The position numbers and the translations under genes were made by a program. Positions 50,528 to 58,830 of a stretch of 64,000 nt of DNA are shown here, in pieces; within the stretch, counting starts at the first letter, position 1; each line of letters opens with the position of its first letter. The notes below the pieces were generated by a model, which made no database searches, was not told the origin of the DNA, and saw nothing but the letters and a program-made list of their open reading frames with translations. The DNA lies in contig NZ_JAMTCF010000007.1 of assembly GCF_024171695.1 (NCBI RefSeq), positions 62,001-126,000 on the forward strand, read 5' to 3'. The stretch comes from Actinosynnema pretiosum (lineage in GTDB: Bacteria > Actinomycetota > Actinomycetes > Mycobacteriales > Pseudonocardiaceae).

Positions 50528-51924
50528 CTAGAGGGTGTTCATCCCCTTCTGGATGAGCTGCCGGGCACGTTCCTCCCCGCCGTCCACGCACTTCGCGTAG
50601 ACCCGCAGCAGAACGGCCACGCTTGCCCCGCCCACATGGCCACTCGGGTCGGTTCCACGCCCAGGTTGAGCCAGGTCGACACGCAGGCGTGACGGAGGTC
50701 ATAAGGCCGCTTCGCTAGTGGGGAAGCGGCGACTTCCGGGGTGAACACCGCAGCCCGCGCCAACGCCCACGTCCGGCAGTAGGTGGAGCTGCCGATCCGG
50801 CCTCCGCGCTCCGCTTCAAAAAGCAGCCCATCGGGTGAAGGCCGGAACTCGTCGAGGTGGTCGTAGATCAGCAGCGCGAGTTCGGGCGTGAGCGGCACCG
50901 TGCGGCCCTCGTCCTCCTCCCGGTGCTTCAGCCCTCGCTCCTCGTCCTTTCGGCCGCTGTCGGTCCACTCAGCCCCGATTTCCGGAGTGGCGATCTCCAA
51001 GTGGATGTCCCCCGACTCGGTCACCCGCCACCGACCGGCCTCCCGGTCCCACTCGCGTGGCGGCAACGCCAGGTCGCGCAGCCGCAGCGCGGACGCCTCC
51101 TCTGGGCGCAGGGCCGCGAAGTACATCAGCCCGAAGAACGCCGTCAGCTTCCGCCCGGTCCGCCCCACGCCCGCCACGGCGGCGAGCACGGTCCGCGCCT
51201 GCACCGGGTTGGCCACCGACCGCCGGTCCACCTGGCTCGTGACGCTCTTGCGCTTCTTCAGCGCGACCTCCTTCAGCGGGTTGGACTCCAGGAGCTTCCG
51301 CTCCACCGCGTAGTCGAGCGCGCTGCCGAGGGTGATCCGGCGCAACCGGACCGTGTCGTGGGCGGCCCGCCCGCCGTCCAGCTTCCGCTCCACGTCCGCG
51401 AGCAACGACCGCAGCACGTCGGGCTTCGCCAGGTCGCTCACCGGTCGGGTGCTCCGCGCCAGCCAGGCCAGCGCTTCCGCGACCTGCGCGGTGTGCTCCG
51501 CCTCCCTGGTGTTGCTGTTGAACGCCACCCGCATGGCCCTGCGCAGGACCACGACGTCCGGGTGGGTCCGGCCGGGGATGAGCAGCGCGCTGGTGATCGG
51601 GATGAGGGTGTCGGCGATCGTCCGCCGCTGTCCGGGGGCCGAGTCCCGCCACTTCATGTCCACGAACGCACAGGCGAAGGCGAACCACGGGGACGTCTCC
51701 CTGGTGCGCGTCATCCGGATCGGGAGGCCGGTCTCCCGGCTGAACGCCTCACCCCGATTGGTGGCGCTGAGGAGATCGGCGCGGAAGCTCTTGGCGAGCG
51801 CGCTGGTCTTGAACTTCTCCTTGAACCTCGTGCCGTCAACGGACCACTGCACCCAGTGGGTGGTGGTGCGCTTGCCCCGGTAGACGTCGATCGCGTAGAT
51901 GCGCACGTCGTAGCTCGTGTTCAT
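50528..51924 (-). pseudogene. int: Tyrosine integrase with a single-base frameshift before the catalytic Tyr
   Basis: Site-specific tyrosine recombinase expected to integrate the element at tRNA-Tyr. Residues 1-440 look normal: an N-terminal DNA-binding region (YRGKRTTTHWVQWSVDGTRF), the first catalytic Arg region (YFAALRPEEASALRLRDL) and the YDLRHACVSTWLNLGVEP box. After MWAG the frame breaks near 50621-50626. The annotated frame reads QAWPFCCGSTRSAW and stops at 50539; the next frame reads VAVLLRVYAKCVDGGEERAR and ends MNTL at the stop 50528-50530. The catalytic Tyr codon (50597-50599) and the usual GH box are thus lost. Missing one base would explain it; a sequencing error is possible. The ATG overlaps the xis stop. 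Confidence 0.85.
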
Positions 51925-52109
51925 CACGCTGCCTCCGCGCACGAGTCGAACCACCGGTCCACGTCGGCGCGCTTGAACCGCAACTGCCCGTTGGGGAGCT
52001 TCCGGTGCTTCGGCGCCTGCCCCTTCGCCAGCCACTCGTAGAGGGTGGAGCGGGAGATCTTGAACTCCCCGCAGAACTCGGCGACCGTCAGGAGTTCGTC
52101 CCTGCTCAC
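51924..52109 (-). CDS. xis: Excisionase (Xis), MerR/BldC-type helix-turn-helix
   Basis: A 61-residue winged-helix protein of the excisionase/AlpA-like class (DELLTVAEFCGEFKISRSTL, then EWLAKGQAPKHRKLPNGQLR, then FKRADVDRWFDSCAE). Such proteins act as directionality factors for tyrosine integrases. GTG start at 52109 overlaps the stop of the DUF3631 gene; its stop overlaps the int ATG, so the three are coupled. Confidence 0.9.
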   Translation of the reverse strand: MSRDELLTVAEFCGEFKISRSTLYEWLAKGQAPKHRKLPNGQLRFKRADVDRWFDSCAEAA

Positions 52110-53215
52110 GGCGCGACCTCCTTCACCTCGGCCGGGAGGTAGCGCGCCCACGCGTCGCCGAGCCCGGTCTCCCCGTCGATGACGTAGCCCTTGAAGCTCT
52201 TGCCGCTGCTCTTGTAGGTGGTGACCTTCACGCCGTAGGCGTTCAGCTCGGCGGCGAGCTGCCGGGCCGTGAGCGGCTTGCCGTGGAAGTCGCCCCACGG
52301 GGCCTCGTCCATGCTGTGCAGCACGGCCAGGATCTCCACGGTGCTCATGCGCGTGACGCCGCGATCGGTGAACAGCCCGCGCAGGTCGGCCAGCAGCCGA
52401 ATCCGGTCGGACACCGGGTTGGTCTGCGCCGCGCTCACGAAGTGCGTGCAGGCGGCCCGAGCGGTCTCCGGCCAGTGCCCGCCCGCGATCTCCGCGATCG
52501 CCAGCAGCGGCTCCCAGATCTCGGCCGACCGGTCGGTGACGCTCTCGGGCACCTCCGGGTAAGCGGCCCCGACCCGCTCGCCCACCGCGTCCATCCACGC
52601 GGCCAGCGCCTCCCGGATCGGCGTGGACTCCTCGTCCACCCGCCGCTCCCGGAACTGCTCCACCTTCTCGTCGCCCTTGCGGCGGCGCATGTGGACGGTG
52701 ATGGCGCGGGTGGTGATCGTGTCGGGCATCCGGCCCGCGATCCCGGCCAGCGCGGCGGGGGCGTAGACCGGGAAGCGCTCGATCACCATGTTCCCGGCGT
52801 CGCCCTTGCAGCGGGCCACGGTCGCGGAGCGCTTGTACCCGGCGTTGACCAGCGCCCGCAGGTCCTCGTTGCCACCGCCCTTGGTGTCGAAGATGGCGTC
52901 GACCTCGTCGAACAGGATCGTGATCGGACCGGCCCCGACCATCCGGAACAGCGCGGCCGAGGTGGCGCTGAACGTCATCTCCGGTGCCTTCACCAGGAAC
53001 TGGGCGACCTCCAGCACCCGCGTCTTGCCTGAGGCTGGCTCGGCGCTGGACAGAACCAGGCGCGGGGTGATGTAGAAGTGCTCGGCGGCCCAGGTGTGGG
53101 CGTACCAGAGGGCGAGCATCGGCGCGCAGTGCTCGTCCGGAAAGGCGTTGAACCGGCTCACGAAGTCGCGCACCTGGTCCAGCACGGCCGCCCCGTCGAC
53201 CGGCGCGGCGCTCAT
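52106..53215 (-). CDS. DUF3631 domain helicase-like protein, probable replication initiator of the element
   Basis: A 369-residue P-loop protein. Walker A is SSAEPASGKTRVLEVAQFL (near residues 57-75) and Walker B ITILFDEVDAIFD (98-110); a sensor/arginine-finger region lies around RFPVYAPAALAGIAGRMPDT. The C-terminal half is the DUF3631 domain (DRIRLLADLRGLFTDRGVTR, then LNAYGVKVTTYKSSGK) common on actinomycete elements and phages. Position next to xis and int is that of AICE rep genes. The start is ATG at 53215, overlapping the stop of the upstream gene. Replication function is inferred. Confidence 0.78.
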   Translation of the reverse strand: MSAAPVDGAAVLDQVRDFVSRFNAFPDEHCAPMLALWYAHTWAAEHFYITPRLVLSSAEPASGKTRVLEVAQFLVKAPEMTFSATSAALFRMVGAGPITILFDEVDAIFDTKGGGNEDLRALVNAGYKRSATVARCKGDAGNMVIERFPVYAPAALAGIAGRMPDTITTRAITVHMRRRKGDEKVEQFRERRVDEESTPIREALAAWMDAVGERVGAAYPEVPESVTDRSAEIWEPLLAIAEIAGGHWPETARAACTHFVSAAQTNPVSDRIRLLADLRGLFTDRGVTRMSTVEILAVLHSMDEAPWGDFHGKPLTARQLAAELNAYGVKVTTYKSSGKSFKGYVIDGETGLGDAWARYLPAEVKEVAP

Positions 53216-53784
53216 GCCGCCACTCCCAGCGGCTTGGTGCCGCCGTGGGCGTCGCAACGCACCCAGGACGTGTCGGGCAGCCTGGCAGCCAGTGCGTTCG
53301 GTAGCGGGTGGGTGAAGCGGACCACCTGCGTGCAGCCGAGGTGTGCGCAGGGCAGCTCGCTGGTGAGCTTGCGCCGCTCGGACAGGCAGAACGGCAGGTG
53401 CCCGATGATGTGTCCCAGCTCGTCCGGGGCGTGGGCGAACTCGCGGGCGCGCTCCCGGCGGCCCATCTGGGCGTCGGCCCAATCGGCGGCGACGCGGGTG
53501 GCGATGGCGTGCGGGGTGTTCTCCTCCACCCGCGCCAGCGCGGCCATCACCACGGCGGCGGGCTTGCGGGGGTCGGTGTCGGGCAGCGCTGCCCACTCCC
53601 TGCTCCCGACACAGGGGATCGGGCCGTGCGAGCACCCAGCGGGCTGCTGCCGGGAGGCGGCGTAGGCGCGGCGCAGCAGCGGTTCGGCCCAAGCGCGCAC
53701 GGGGTCGGTGCTGGCGTGGGCGGGGCGATTCCACGGGCGTTGGGAGTCCGGGTCGCAGAACGGGCGTCGGTAGTCAGCGTTCAT
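53212..53784 (-). CDS. Hypothetical protein of the element
   Basis: A 190-residue protein I cannot assign. It is Ala/Arg/Pro-rich with several Cys/His residues, notably CAHLGCTQVVRFTHPLPN and WVRCDAHGG near the C-terminus, which could form a zinc site. The central part is helical. The ATG at 53784 follows a good spacing; the stop overlaps the DUF3631 start (ATGA), so the two are translationally coupled and probably act together in replication or its control. Confidence 0.65.
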   Translation of the reverse strand: MNADYRRPFCDPDSQRPWNRPAHASTDPVRAWAEPLLRRAYAASRQQPAGCSHGPIPCVGSREWAALPDTDPRKPAAVVMAALARVEENTPHAIATRVAADWADAQMGRRERAREFAHAPDELGHIIGHLPFCLSERRKLTSELPCAHLGCTQVVRFTHPLPNALAARLPDTSWVRCDAHGGTKPLGVAA

Positions 53785-53866
53785 CGCTGTGTCTCCAGTG
53801 GACTGGGTGGCCCCGCACCGGGGACGGGGATGGCACGTCCCCGGTGCGGTCGGCCAGGAGCGGGAG

Positions 53867-54142
53867 TCAGAGGTCCTTGCGGTTCTTGCGGTTGGCCCGG
53901 CGGGCGCGGCCGTTGCGGGTCAGGGCGTTCCACACGTGGCGGCCGATCCGGAGCCGGTAGCCGTCGCCCCGGCAGTGGCCGCAGGTGCGGTACGCCCGCA
54001 TGACCGGCGAGCGGTGGCGGCCCGCGCCCTGGCACTTCCGGCAGCGCTTGAACGGCCAGATCGCGCAGGTGAGCAGGTAACCCACGGTGATTGCGGTGAT
54101 GAGCAGCGCGGGAGTGGTGATGATCGTCGTGAGGGGGTCCAC
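53867..54142 (-). CDS. Small membrane protein with DnaJ-like Cys motifs
   Basis: A 91-residue protein with one N-terminal membrane helix (ALLITAITVGYLLTCAIW) and two CxxCxGxG-type motifs, CRKCQGAGRHRS and CGHCRGDGYRLR, like the zinc centres of DnaJ, then a basic tail (RARRANRKNRKDL). Similar small proteins are common beside traB on actinomycete elements. GTG start at 54142. It lies between a CTAG-rich repeat region and the replication genes. Function unknown. Confidence 0.7.
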   Translation of the reverse strand: MDPLTTIITTPALLITAITVGYLLTCAIWPFKRCRKCQGAGRHRSPVMRAYRTCGHCRGDGYRLRIGRHVWNALTRNGRARRANRKNRKDL

Positions 54143-54182
54143 AGGTGGCCTCCGAAGCGTTTTTCGGGTGCGCTCGACCCGC

Positions 54183-54271
54183 GCCGCTAGGAGCTAGGGC
54201 GCTGATCAGCGTGGTTGTGAGGCGCTAGCGGGGGCGCTAGGTCTAGCGGGGCTGGGTGCTAGACCTAGCGC
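54183..54271. repeat. CTAG-rich repeats with a 14-bp inverted repeat, next to traB
   Basis: About 90 bp hold seven CTAG tetranucleotides, mostly within GCGCTAG or its complement. The right part is a perfect inverted repeat: GCGCTAGGTCTAGC (54234-54247) and GCTAGACCTAGCGC (54258-54271) with a 10-base spacer. CTAG is normally rare in such DNA. It lies directly downstream of the traB stop (54295), the place where the TraB-binding transfer locus (clt) sits in Streptomyces plasmids; it could also be a replication origin or a terminator. Confidence 0.6.
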
Positions 54272-54294
54272 GCGCCCGCAGCCGCTCCCGGCGA

Positions 54295-56490
54295 CTATTT
54301 GCTGACACTGTCCGTGACGGCTGCGGCGACGTCGGCGCGGGTGAGCCCCCGGCGGTTGGCGCCCTTGCCGTCCGCACCTGTGCCCCAGACCTGGCCGGTG
54401 CTGACCCCGTGCGGCTTGAGCGCCGCAGCGAGCTGCACCGCGCGGCCCTTGCCGTCCTGGTCGGCCCACGGCCCGTAGGCACCGGGTCGCAGCTCGGCCA
54501 ACCGCTCCACGATGGACTCGGACCACATCTTGTCCGCCGAGCCCATCGCGGCCAGCACGTCCGGCAGCAGCGTGGACGTCACGTCCCCGTCGACCACCTC
54601 GGCGTCCAGACCGGCGGCGTACCCGGTGAGCGACCCGGCGGCCGTCCGCAGCGCACGAGCGCGGCCCGCGATGGTCTCCGCGCCGGGCCCGTCCACGTAG
54701 ACGCCCTTGACCGTCTTCGTCTCGTCGGTGACGCCCTTCAGCAGCCCGATCCCCTTGTCGGAGAACGAGAACTGGGTGGCCCGCTCGCCGTTGCGGTAGC
54801 TGCTCGTGCCCAACACCATGTCGTTCGCCATCTGCCCGGTGACCTTGAGGCAGAACCGCAGCACCGCGTTGTCGCTGATCTGCGTGGGGATCGACTTGGA
54901 ATCGGGCCGCTGCGTCGCCAGCAGCAGCACGATCCCGGTGGCCGGACCGCGCTTCACCAGGTCGGTGCAGATCTCCTCGACCTCCGCGCCGAACTCCGGG
55001 TGCTCGAACCACACCTGGCACTCGTCCACGCCGATGACGATCGGGTGCAGCCGCAACGACCTCTTCGACGCCAGCTCGGTCGTGACCTTGTTCTCCGGGC
55101 ACAGGTCCTTGGGCAGCTCCCGGATCACCTTGGTGCGACGCCGGAGTTCCTGCCGCAGCGCCCGCAGGTCGGCCACCGCGTACTCCAGGTCCTCCGGGTC
55201 GTCACCGGCCCGGTACCGGTGGCACACCGGCCCGAGCGGTGACAGGTCGCCGGTGCCCTTGAGGTCGTAGGAGTGCAGCTCGGAACGCGGGTCGAGCGCG
55301 GCGATGAGCAGCAGCTCCCGCAGCGTGAACGTCTTGCCCATGCGGGGGATCGCGCCGATGATCCCGGCGACGAACATGAGCGTGACCTCGACCCACCGGC
55401 CGCGCACGTCCGTGCCGAACGGCTGCGGCTTGAACAGGTCGACCGCGCCACCGCGCCGCAGTGACCACGCGGGCTGCTTGGCCTTGGACATGTCCCGGTC
55501 GCCCACCCACAGCACGAGTTGACCGGGGTGGCCGCTGGTGTTGTTCTCCGGCCACACGCAGCCCAGCGGACGCCCCAGCCCGGACGCGAGCTTGTCCCGC
55601 TTCTCCACCACCTCGGTGGCCGTCACGCCCGGCGGCAACTCCACGTCTGCCCGCCAGCCGGGCCCGTCGCGGGTGATGGGCGCGGTGAACCCGATCGCGT
55701 GGACGTTCTTGCCCACCGCCTGGTTGATCCCGCCGATGCCGAGCGAGGACAGCGCCCGGACCACCACGTCGCTGGTGAGCTTCTGCGCCTGCGGCCCGAC
55801 CACGGCGCGCCCGGCCACCGGCCGGTCCTGCGGCGTGCCGAGCTTGCCCAGCACGGCGAGCGCTGCGGTGACGCAGACCCACCACACCCACTCGGGCGCG
55901 ACACCGGGCAGCAGCACCAGCAGCACCACGCCGAGCGCGGACCCAGCCGCCAGCAGGACAGTCCGGAACCGGACCCGCGCGTTCCGCTCCTGCACCAGGC
56001 GGAGGTACTTCTCCGCCTCACCCCTGACCGCCATCTCCCGCCGCAGCGGACGCCCCTCGGCATCAGCGACCCACCGGCCGGTCGCGGCCATGAGCAGCAA
56101 CGCGCCCTGTGGGGACCGCGCGGCGAGCTTGAGCAGGTACAGCGGGGTGCGCGCCGCGTGGTAGCCGGTGGCGTGGGCGTAGTGCCTGCCCACCCACGCG
56201 GCGGTCTGCCGCACCTCGGACAGCGTGCGCAGGTAGCCGGGGATGATCGGCAGCCGCTCGGTCTCCCGCAGCCGGGACACCCAGGTGGAGTCGTCCGAGC
56301 TGTCCGGCTGGTCGACCTGCACCAGCGCGGTCGGGGCGTCGTCCGCCACCACCTCGGCGTCCAGGACCTCCGGTGCCCGCTCCACCACGGCAGGTGGTTC
56401 AGCCGCCGCAGCCCTGGCGCGGGCGTCGGCCAGGTGGACCACGTTGTTCTCGTCGGGGTCGGGGGTGCTCATCGCGGTAGGCAGGCTCAT
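54295..56490 (-). CDS. traB: TraB-type FtsK/SpoIIIE DNA translocase (conjugative transfer)
   Basis: Hexameric ATPase that moves double-stranded element DNA between mycelial cells in actinomycete conjugation. The 731-residue protein has an acidic N-terminal region (1-70), a membrane segment near 176-215 (RTVLLAAGSALGVVLLVLLP and WVWWVCVTAALAVLG), Walker A GAIPRMGKTFTLREL (379-393), the YDLKGTGDLSPLG motif, Walker B PIVIGVDECQVWFE and a C-terminal helical/winged-helix domain (AVQLAAALKPHGVSTGQVWG, residues near 685-704) likely to recognise clt repeats. ATG at 56490 overlaps the SpdB-like gene stop. Confidence 0.88.
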   Translation of the reverse strand: MSLPTAMSTPDPDENNVVHLADARARAAAAEPPAVVERAPEVLDAEVVADDAPTALVQVDQPDSSDDSTWVSRLRETERLPIIPGYLRTLSEVRQTAAWVGRHYAHATGYHAARTPLYLLKLAARSPQGALLLMAATGRWVADAEGRPLRREMAVRGEAEKYLRLVQERNARVRFRTVLLAAGSALGVVLLVLLPGVAPEWVWWVCVTAALAVLGKLGTPQDRPVAGRAVVGPQAQKLTSDVVVRALSSLGIGGINQAVGKNVHAIGFTAPITRDGPGWRADVELPPGVTATEVVEKRDKLASGLGRPLGCVWPENNTSGHPGQLVLWVGDRDMSKAKQPAWSLRRGGAVDLFKPQPFGTDVRGRWVEVTLMFVAGIIGAIPRMGKTFTLRELLLIAALDPRSELHSYDLKGTGDLSPLGPVCHRYRAGDDPEDLEYAVADLRALRQELRRRTKVIRELPKDLCPENKVTTELASKRSLRLHPIVIGVDECQVWFEHPEFGAEVEEICTDLVKRGPATGIVLLLATQRPDSKSIPTQISDNAVLRFCLKVTGQMANDMVLGTSSYRNGERATQFSFSDKGIGLLKGVTDETKTVKGVYVDGPGAETIAGRARALRTAAGSLTGYAAGLDAEVVDGDVTSTLLPDVLAAMGSADKMWSESIVERLAELRPGAYGPWADQDGKGRAVQLAAALKPHGVSTGQVWGTGADGKGANRRGLTRADVAAAVTDSVSK

Positions 56491-57452
56491 CGGGTCACCT
56501 CCTGGTCGCCGTTGTGCATCAGGTGCGCCAGGGCCGCGCCGAGCCCGAGCACGATGACCGGGAGGCAGGAGACCGCCGTGGTGATCTGCCACGGCGCGGA
56601 GGTGAGCCCGGCGGCGGACATGAGGTGGTAGGCGACCTGTCCGGCCGCACCGAGCACCAGCGCGCCGAGCGCGGACCACTTGGCGAACCGGCGGGCACGC
56701 CCGGACCTGGTGGTGTCGGAGAGCCAGACCCGCAGCGCGAACGCCGCGTACGCCTCGACCCCGAGCGGGAGCGTGATCGCGGAGTCGATGGTCCAGCCGT
56801 CCGCGATGCCGGGCAGCGGGGTGATCTCGCCGAACCCGGTGAGCTTACCCAGCTCCACCCAGCCGCCCCAGATGGCGACGAACGCGCCGAGCGCGATCAC
56901 CAGCACCGGCCACGGCCGGACCTGGCGTACCTGCCGGGGCTCGGCGGTGCGACCGGTGAGCACCGCCCACGCACCTCGGACTCTGCCCTGCTCCACCGCG
57001 CCGCCGGTCGGGACGTGGGGCGTACCCAGGTCTGCGAGGGTGCTGACCTGGGTGAACGGGGCTGGCTCAGCCCTGGTCGTCGGAGTGGGGACCACCGCGT
57101 CCACGGTGGTGCTGGTGGTGATGTCAGCCGGGGCACTCGCGGGCTTGGCGTGCTCAGCGGCCGGGGCGGCGTCGTGCTCGGTGCCGAACTCAGTGGTGTC
57201 CTCTGCGGTGCCCTCGTCCGGGGTGGGCACGGAGTGCAGCCGCCGAGCGGGGGACGTGACCAGGCTGGTGCCCGCCACGAACCCGGCGGATCGCATGGCC
57301 TTGACCGCGTCCAGCGCGGCCTTGGCCTTGGGGCCGCCGACCTTGAAGGTGCGCATCACCTCGTTGCGCGAGGGGAGACGACCGTGGTCGTCGGCGAGCT
57401 TGTCGACCTTCATGGCGAGGCGGTCGAGCTGGGGAGGGTAGGCGCTGGTCAT
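56487..57452 (-). CDS. SpdB-like DUF2637 membrane protein
   Basis: A 321-residue membrane protein. Residues 1-50 are a helical, possibly DNA-binding domain (RLAMKVDKLADDHGRLPSRN, then VGGPKAKAALDAVKAMRSAG); 60-160 are Ala/Pro/Thr-rich; the C-terminal half has four hydrophobic helices in the DUF2637 pattern (WPVLVIALGAFVAIWGGWVE, ITLPLGVEAYAAFALRVWL, WSALGALVLGAAGQVAYHLM and ITTAVSCLPVIVLGLGAAL). Related Spd proteins help spread transferred DNA through the recipient mycelium. It overlaps traB and the small ORF upstream by ATGA motifs. Confidence 0.75.
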   Translation of the reverse strand: MTSAYPPQLDRLAMKVDKLADDHGRLPSRNEVMRTFKVGGPKAKAALDAVKAMRSAGFVAGTSLVTSPARRLHSVPTPDEGTAEDTTEFGTEHDAAPAAEHAKPASAPADITTSTTVDAVVPTPTTRAEPAPFTQVSTLADLGTPHVPTGGAVEQGRVRGAWAVLTGRTAEPRQVRQVRPWPVLVIALGAFVAIWGGWVELGKLTGFGEITPLPGIADGWTIDSAITLPLGVEAYAAFALRVWLSDTTRSGRARRFAKWSALGALVLGAAGQVAYHLMSAAGLTSAPWQITTAVSCLPVIVLGLGAALAHLMHNGDQEVTR

Positions 57453-57544
57453 CGCAGCACCACCGCCACCGTGGGCACCGTGAGGTGGGACTCGCCCGGC
57501 GATACCTCGGCGGGTGGCTTGTGGGTTCGCGTCCGGCTGGACAT
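57449..57544 (-). CDS. Small hypothetical protein, 31 residues
   Basis: A 31-residue basic peptide gene (starts MSSRTRTHKPPAEV) between the Cys-rich protein and the SpdB-like gene. An AGGAGA site precedes the ATG at a good distance, and its TGA overlaps the ATG of the SpdB-like gene, which points to a translated leader-type or coupling ORF. No known family. Confidence 0.5.
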   Translation of the reverse strand: MSSRTRTHKPPAEVSPGESHLTVPTVAVVLR

Positions 57545-57636
57545 GCTTGGTTCTCCTGACCCGCCCCTCGGGGCGTGTTGGGTGGGAACCGGACCGGCGG
57601 GAGTTCTTGGCGGGACAGCCGCCGGTCCGGGCGAAA

Positions 57637-57792
57637 TCACTCGTAGATCTCGGTGCACCACTCGCACCCGAAGCCACCGCACTCGTCGCAGAGGTCGGGG
57701 TTGATCTCCGGGTCGTTGGCGCAGTAGTCGCACAGCTCGTTGATGTCGCAGTCGGCGATCTCGCCGCAGCCTCGGCAGTCCGTCGTGATCAC
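57637..57792 (-). CDS. Small Cys-rich acidic protein, 51 residues
   Basis: A 51-residue protein with nine cysteines arranged as pairs: DCRGCGEIADC, LCDYCAND, LCDECGGFGCEWC. Asp and Glu dominate the rest. It is a likely zinc- or iron-binding miniprotein. The GTG at 57792 follows GAGAGGAA. It sits in the leftward transfer operon of the element, between the upstream 103-residue protein and the 31-residue ORF. No family recognised. Confidence 0.62.
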   Translation of the reverse strand: MITTDCRGCGEIADCDINELCDYCANDPEINPDLCDECGGFGCEWCTEIYE

Positions 57793-57820
57793 GGCAGTTC
57801 CTCTCCGGGATTCGGCGTCG

Positions 57821-58132
57821 TCAGGCCACCCGCCGGACGGCGGGCGACGCGGTGGGCTCCACCTGGGAGCTGTCCTCGGCAGTGGTCACCAGCAGGTGCG
57901 GGAACGTCTCGCGCAGCTCGGCGACGGCCTGCACCAGGCCGACGCCGTGGTGGGCCGTCACGCCGTTGAGCGCCCGGCGCAGGACGCGCAGGTTCCGGCG
58001 CATCTGCGCCTCACCGCTGACCAGCGCAGAGGTCGGCTCGGCGGCCGGGACATCCTCACGCGAGACCTGCTCCTGAATGGCGTTCAGGACAGCCCACGTG
58101 AGGCCGTCGGGGTACGTGGCTGGGGTGTTCAC
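57821..58132 (-). CDS. Hypothetical protein at the head of the transfer operon
   Basis: A 103-residue, mostly helical protein (TYPDGLTWAVLNAIQEQVSR, then QMRRNLRVLRRALNGVTAHH, then GVGLVQAVAELRETFPHLLV). The GTG at 58132 is preceded by GAGGAGGAA, so this start is preferred over the longer open frame that runs into the operator region. It is the first gene of the leftward operon and faces the XRE regulator. Function unknown. Confidence 0.62.
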   Translation of the reverse strand: MNTPATYPDGLTWAVLNAIQEQVSREDVPAAEPTSALVSGEAQMRRNLRVLRRALNGVTAHHGVGLVQAVAELRETFPHLLVTTAEDSSQVEPTASPAVRRVA

Positions 58133-58165
58133 CGGGTTCCTCCTCGACTGTTCATCGCTTGCAGT

Positions 58166-58283
58166 GGCGCTAACAGTAGCGCTGTTGTTGGCGGAGGTGT
58201 ATACCTCCAAACGGGTGAACCGCACTGGTGGCGTCGGTTTGGGTAGCGCTCAGCGCTAGAGTTATCGCTGGTAAAAGCGCTAA
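58166..58283. promoter_or_regulatory. Array of TTAGCGCT half-sites between divergent element genes
   Basis: Six copies of TTAGCGCT-like half-sites: GGCGCTAA (58166), TAGCGCT (58177), the perfect palindrome TAGCGCT C AGCGCTA (58244-58258), and the pair TTATCGCT / AGCGCTAA (58262-58283). They flank both divergent promoters, so the XRE protein encoded at 58296 is the natural candidate to bind them and control transfer genes and itself. Confidence 0.6.
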
Positions 58284-58295
58284 TGGGAGGCTGGT

Positions 58296-58649
58296 TTGAT
58301 ACCCGACTGGGAAGGCGTCGCCACCGCGATCAACGCTCGGTTGAGCGATCGCGGGATGAAGCAGCAAGAGTTGGCGGAGCGCTCCGGGGTGAGCGTCGCC
58401 GCGCTACGGCTGCTCCAGAAGGCCAAGGCGACCAACGCGCGCCCACGCACCCTCGCGGCGGTGTCCGAAGCGCTGGGATGGCCGCGCGAGCACCTGGCAG
58501 CCGTGCGGGACGGGCGAGCGCCGTCCGATGGCGCTGTCCACCGGGAGCCGACCATGGCCGAGCTCGCCGCGGCGATGGAAGACCTGCGGGAGCGGGTCGC
58601 CGAGTTGGAGCGGGTGGTGGGCGAGGGAAGTTCCGAGCGAAGTGCATGA
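58296..58649 (+). CDS. XRE-family helix-turn-helix regulator of the element
   Basis: A 117-residue Cro/C1-type regulator: HTH at about residues 18-62 (LSDRGMKQQELAERSGVSVA, then LRLLQKAKATNARPRTLAAV) and a C-terminal coiled-coil-like helix (MAELAAAMEDLRERVAELER). The start is TTG at 58296, five bases after GGGAGG. It faces the transfer operon across the TTAGCGCT array and is probably the switch for excision and transfer. Confidence 0.82.
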   Translation: MIPDWEGVATAINARLSDRGMKQQELAERSGVSVAALRLLQKAKATNARPRTLAAVSEALGWPREHLAAVRDGRAPSDGAVHREPTMAELAAAMEDLRERVAELERVVGEGSSERSA

Positions 58650-58830
58650 GCGGGCCTTTCCGGTGGCGTCGGCTGCTTGCACTTCAAGCCTGACCGCCGG
58701 ATAGCTATTGCAGAACTGCCCGACTACGCCCCGCTCACTGAACTTTCACTGAACCTGTACCGCTGAACTTTCACCGAACTTGGCTGCTCCGGGGCTTCAA
58801 GCACGGGGGAGCGGGTGAGATGGTGGGGGC

